A stretch of DNA of 8,403 nucleotides, taken from NCBI GenBank assembly GCA_024280815.1, contig JAJRPL010000328.1, positions 1 to 8,403 on the forward strand. The letters are read 5' to 3'. This document shows positions 5,470-8,403 of this stretch, piece by piece; within the stretch, counting starts at the first letter, position 1, and every line of letters begins with the position of its first letter. The position numbers and the translations under genes were made by a program. The stretch comes from Bacteroidota bacterium. Its GTDB lineage: Bacteria; Bacteroidota; Bacteroidia; Flavobacteriales; Flavobacteriaceae. Under the pieces are notes generated by a model. The model saw nothing but the letters and a program-made list of their open reading frames with translations. It had not been told where the DNA came from and did not search any database.

Positions 5470-6501
5470 ATGGGATTTTTTGACTTCTTGACCGAAGATA
5501 TTGCAATTGACTTAGGCACTGCAAATACACTTATCATTCATAATGGCAAAGTAGTAATTGACAGTCCTTCAATCGTTGCAAAAGACAGAACCACAGGTAA
5601 AATTATCGCTATTGGTAAAAAAGCCAATCTTATGCAAGGTAAAACGCATGAGAATATTAAAACCATTAGACCATTAAAGGATGGTGTCATTGCTGACTTT
5701 GAAGCTTCAGAACAAATGATAAAGGAATTTATTAAACAAATTCCCTCTATCAAAAAACGTTTTTTCTTCCCACCGTCTTTACGGATGGTAATTTGCATAC
5801 CTTCTGGTATTACTGAAGTTGAAAAACGTGCTGTAAGAGATTCTGCTGAGCATATGAACGCCAAAGATATTTATTTAATTCACGAACCTATGGCTGCTGC
5901 TATTGGTATCGGTATAGATATTATGCAACCTAAAGGGAACATGATTATTGATATAGGTGGCGGTACAACAGAAATTGCAGTAATTGCTCTTGGAGGTATT
6001 GTTTGCGATAAATCTATAAAAGTGGCGGGTGATGTATTCACCAATGATATCGCTTATTACATGCGTACTCAGCACAATTTATATGTAGGTGAAGCTACTG
6101 CTGAAAACATTAAAATTGTCGTAGGAGCTGCAACTGAAGATCTTGACAGTCCGCCAGATGATATTTTAGTACAAGGTAGAGATTTATTAAGCGGAAAACC
6201 TAAGCAAATAAAAATTTCATATAGAGAAATTGCAAAAGCATTAGACAAATCTATCTTAAGAATAGAAGATGCTGTAATGGAAACGCTCTCTCAAACTCCA
6301 CCAGAACTAGCAGCAGATATTTACAATACAGGAATTTATTTGGCTGGAGGAGGTTCAATGCTTAGAGGTCTAGACAAAAGACTTTCTCGTAAAACTGATT
6401 TACCAGTTTATGTTGCTGAAGACCCATTAAGAGCAGTTGTTAGAGGAACAGGTATAGCCCTAAAAGACCTAGAAAAGTACCAAATTGTATTGATGAAATA
6501 G
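5470..6501 (+). CDS. mreB: Rod shape-determining protein MreB
   Basis: MreB is the bacterial actin homologue that forms membrane-bound filaments and guides the elongasome for cylindrical wall growth. The 343-residue length is typical. The start MGFFDFLTEDIAIDLG gives a short amphipathic N-terminus that can bind the inner membrane. Nucleotide-binding motifs are all present: phosphate-1 DLGTANTL (14-21), phosphate-2 IDIGGGTTEI (160-169) and the adenosine loop LAGGGSMLRGL (291-301). IHEPMAAAIG (137-146) is the connecting motif typical of the family. It heads the unit mreB-mreC-mreD-mrdA; mreC begins 6 bp after its stop. The intact ATP site and operon context make this the main MreB rather than a paralogue. 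Confidence 0.97.
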   Translation: MGFFDFLTEDIAIDLGTANTLIIHNGKVVIDSPSIVAKDRTTGKIIAIGKKANLMQGKTHENIKTIRPLKDGVIADFEASEQMIKEFIKQIPSIKKRFFFPPSLRMVICIPSGITEVEKRAVRDSAEHMNAKDIYLIHEPMAAAIGIGIDIMQPKGNMIIDIGGGTTEIAVIALGGIVCDKSIKVAGDVFTNDIAYYMRTQHNLYVGEATAENIKIVVGAATEDLDSPPDDILVQGRDLLSGKPKQIKISYREIAKALDKSILRIEDAVMETLSQTPPELAADIYNTGIYLAGGGSMLRGLDKRLSRKTDLPVYVAEDPLRAVVRGTGIALKDLEKYQIVLMK

Positions 6502-6507
6502 TAATAT

Positions 6508-7332
6508 ATGCAACAGATTATAAGTTTTATAATTAAGTATAAATACTTTATACTTTTTATGTTACTTGAAATTATTGCCCTTAATTTTACAGTACAGAGC
6601 CATTCTTATCATAAAAGTAAATTTGTAAATTCTGCAAATGTATTGACAGGAGGTATCTATAATAAAATACATTCATTCAAACAATACACTAGCCTTAAAG
6701 AACACAACCAGCAGTTATTAGAAGAAAATGTGCGTTTAAAAAACAAACTCTCAAAAACACTAATAAATAGCACTCATGATACAATAACGGTTATTGATTC
6801 ACTAAAATATTTTCAGAAATATAGTTATACTTTTGCTACTATTATCAATAACCAATATCATAAAAAACACAATTATCTAACTATTAATATTGGATCAAAA
6901 AAAGGAGTTGAACCAGATCAAGGTGTTATCAACAGCAAAGGAATCATTGGTATTACAAATACTACATCTAATAATTACAGCACAGTACTATCTATTCTAA
7001 ATGAAAACTCTAAAATAAATGTAAAACTACTCAACAGCTTACATTTTGGCACTTTAACTTGGAATAGTGAAGACTACAACATACTCCAATTGATCGATTT
7101 ACCCATTCAAGCAGACATAAAAGAAGGCGACACTGTTGTTACAGGTGGTAGATCAACCATATTCCCTAAAGGTATACCTGTTGGTTTTATCTTAAACTTC
7201 AACAAGAAAAACAATTCGTATAAATCTATAAACATTAAATTATTTAATGATATGAGTGCCATTGGCCCTGTATATATTATTACGAATTTTGATAAAAAAG
7301 AAATAAATAATTTAGAAGAAACGGTCTATTAA
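6508..7332 (+). CDS. mreC: Rod shape-determining protein MreC
   Basis: MreC is a bitopic inner-membrane protein whose periplasmic part binds PBP2 and helps activate the elongation complex. This 274-residue protein has a short cytoplasmic N-terminus, one membrane helix (about 12-29), a coiled-coil stretch (about 60-85, KEHNQQLLEENVRLKNKL) and a two-part beta domain (about 105-262). Family marks are INIGSKKGVEPDQGVI (126-141), GIIGITN (145-151) and the hallmark TVVTGGRSTIFPKGIPVG (209-226). Sequence identity outside these motifs is likely low, as is usual for Bacteroidota MreC. Its stop overlaps the mreD start by one base (TAATG), implying coupled translation. Confidence 0.93.
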   Translation: MQQIISFIIKYKYFILFMLLEIIALNFTVQSHSYHKSKFVNSANVLTGGIYNKIHSFKQYTSLKEHNQQLLEENVRLKNKLSKTLINSTHDTITVIDSLKYFQKYSYTFATIINNQYHKKHNYLTINIGSKKGVEPDQGVINSKGIIGITNTTSNNYSTVLSILNENSKINVKLLNSLHFGTLTWNSEDYNILQLIDLPIQADIKEGDTVVTGGRSTIFPKGIPVGFILNFNKKNNSYKSINIKLFNDMSAIGPVYIITNFDKKEINNLEETVY

Positions 7333-7835
7333 TGAATGACGTAATAAAATATATCTTTTTATTTATTATATTACTTTTAATTCAAGTTATTGTATTAAAC
7401 AATATCCTGTTTTTAGGATATATCAATCCGCTTTTATACATTTTATTTATTATAGTTTTCCCTTTAATGCGAGATAGAGGCTTTATACTAATAGTAAGTT
7501 TTCTACTAGGTTTATTTATTGATTTCTTTTTAGATTCTGGTGGCGTTAACGCTGCAGCAACTTTAGCAATAGCCTACCTAAGATTACCCCTTCTAAAAGG
7601 CTTATTAAGAAAATCTGAAATAGATTTTCTAGTTTTCAAAGTCACAAAACTGCCTTTCGCAAAACTACTTAGCTTTATTGCAATACTAACTTTCACACAT
7701 CATTTAATTGTTTTTAGTTTAGAATATTTTAAATTTACAGAAATATTAACGATTCTTTCAAGAACAATTTTAACAGGTATTTTTACTTTTATATTAATAA
7801 TATTTAGTTTATTGATAATGAATAAAAGCAAATAA
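7332..7835 (+). CDS. mreD: Rod shape-determining membrane protein MreD
   Basis: MreD is a small polytopic inner-membrane protein of the elongasome that works with MreC and PBP2. This 167-residue protein has about five hydrophobic segments (roughly 5-27, 31-46, 50-68, 108-130 and 140-163). The conserved-looking GLFIDFFLDSGGVNAAATL stretch (60-78) matches the family's GxxxD-type loop. Position settles the call, since MreD is poorly conserved: it sits between mreC, overlapping by one base, and mrdA, one base away. The ATG at 7332 is the only start that fits the TAATG junction; a second ATG at 7336 is out of frame. Confidence 0.9.
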   Translation: MNDVIKYIFLFIILLLIQVIVLNNILFLGYINPLLYILFIIVFPLMRDRGFILIVSFLLGLFIDFFLDSGGVNAAATLAIAYLRLPLLKGLLRKSEIDFLVFKVTKLPFAKLLSFIAILTFTHHLIVFSLEYFKFTEILTILSRTILTGIFTFILIIFSLLIMNKSK

Positions 7836-7836
7836 A

Positions 7837-8403
7837 ATGGAAAAAAAATATACTGCTTACTTTTCTATACTTTTAGTAGGTATTTTATTTATTATCCGAT
7901 TATTTTACATTCAAATAATAGAAACAAAATACCAACCTTCACCATTAAACAACTCTGCAATTGCCGTTAAGTATGACTATCCTGAAAGAGGCTTTATTTA
8001 TGATAGAAACGGAATTTTAATTGTTGCCAATCAGCCATCTTATGATATTATGATTGTGCCTAGAGATGTCAAGCCATTAGACACTTTAGAATTTTGTAAT
8101 TTATTAAAAATTAAGAAAAAAGATTTTATAAAAAAATATAAAAAATCAAGAAATTACTCCCCCAGGATACCGTCTGTATTTTTAGCACAATTGTCAAAAA
8201 GTGATTATGCCTATCTTCAAGAAAAAATGTATAAATACAAAGGTTTTTTCATTCAAAAACGTACTTTACGACAATATCCTTTTAAATCGGCTGCCAATGT
8301 TTTAGGTTATATCGGAGAAGTAAATAATGCTCTACTAAGTAAGAATAGCTATTATCAACAAGGAGAATTAATTGGAATAAACGGAGTTGAAAAACAATAT
8401 GAA
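7837..8403 (+). CDS. mrdA: Penicillin-binding protein 2 (N-terminal part, cut by window edge)
   Basis: PBP2 is the class B transpeptidase that cross-links peptidoglycan during rod elongation, paired with RodA. Only the first 189 codons are present. They show a membrane anchor (about 8-27), the pedestal-domain signature YPERGFIYDRNGILIVANQP (49-68), RQYPFKSAANVLGYIGEV (145-162), and ELIGINGVEKQYE (177-189), which aligns with the conserved G(I/V)EKxYE stretch before the linker to the catalytic domain. The Ser-x-x-Lys, SxN and KTG motifs lie beyond the window. The start codon is one base after the mreD stop. In Bacteroidota rodA often follows, which cannot be checked here. Confidence 0.93.
   Translation, partial: MEKKYTAYFSILLVGILFIIRLFYIQIIETKYQPSPLNNSAIAVKYDYPERGFIYDRNGILIVANQPSYDIMIVPRDVKPLDTLEFCNLLKIKKKDFIKKYKKSRNYSPRIPSVFLAQLSKSDYAYLQEKMYKYKGFFIQKRTLRQYPFKSAANVLGYIGEVNNALLSKNSYYQQGELIGINGVEKQYE

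Noticed and set aside
5538..5864. 108-codon minus-strand open frame inside mreB
   Set aside because: It is antisense to the conserved MreB core; the open frame follows from mreB codon use.
3883..8403. Possibility that the purH-mre region hides a novel system
   Set aside because: All five genes have full family motifs in a conventional order; nothing inserted, fused or broken is visible.

Overview
The window looks like chromosomal DNA of a marine-type member of the Flavobacteriaceae (Bacteroidota). It is strongly AT-rich. Its protein families are typical of that group: an exosortase F pair, a cysteine-motif protein with a carboxypeptidase-regulatory-like domain, and flavobacterial MreB/MreC/MreD/PBP2. 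Candidate promoters follow the Bacteroidota -7 consensus TAnnTTTG rather than -35/-10 boxes, and strong Shine-Dalgarno sites are largely absent.

Layout. Positions 1-460 hold no convincing gene but several inverted repeats, including a GC-rich hairpin (258-282) that resembles a dispersed intergenic repeat. Positions 461-2131 (minus strand) are a tight two-gene unit: a small membrane-anchored protein with a cysteine motif and a CarboxypepD_reg-like domain, followed with no intervening base by a secreted transglutaminase-like protein with an intact Cys-His-Asp triad. Positions 2245-2284 contain two overlapping, mutually exclusive hairpins; one is a good intrinsic terminator for the next minus-strand unit. 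Positions 2293-3274 (minus strand) are the exosortase F operon: xrtF with a TTG start, overlapping a small membrane protein of the exosortase F-associated type. A divergent promoter region (about 3275-3317) separates xrtF from a GAF-domain protein related to free methionine-(R)-sulfoxide reductase (3318-3797).

From 3883 rightwards are housekeeping genes on the plus strand: purH (last two steps of IMP synthesis), then a compact rod-shape operon mreB-mreC-mreD-mrdA. Junctions inside the operon are 6 bp, a 1-bp overlap and 1 bp. mrdA (PBP2) is cut by the window edge after 189 codons, before its transpeptidase domain.

The right half is well understood cell-wall elongation machinery plus purine synthesis. 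The less understood content is on the left: the exosortase F pair, whose substrates I cannot identify here, its face-to-back promoter arrangement with the GAF gene, and the cysteine-motif/transglutaminase pair. I did not find a clearly novel multi-gene defence or mobile system, and no tRNA, rRNA, CRISPR array or insertion sequence.
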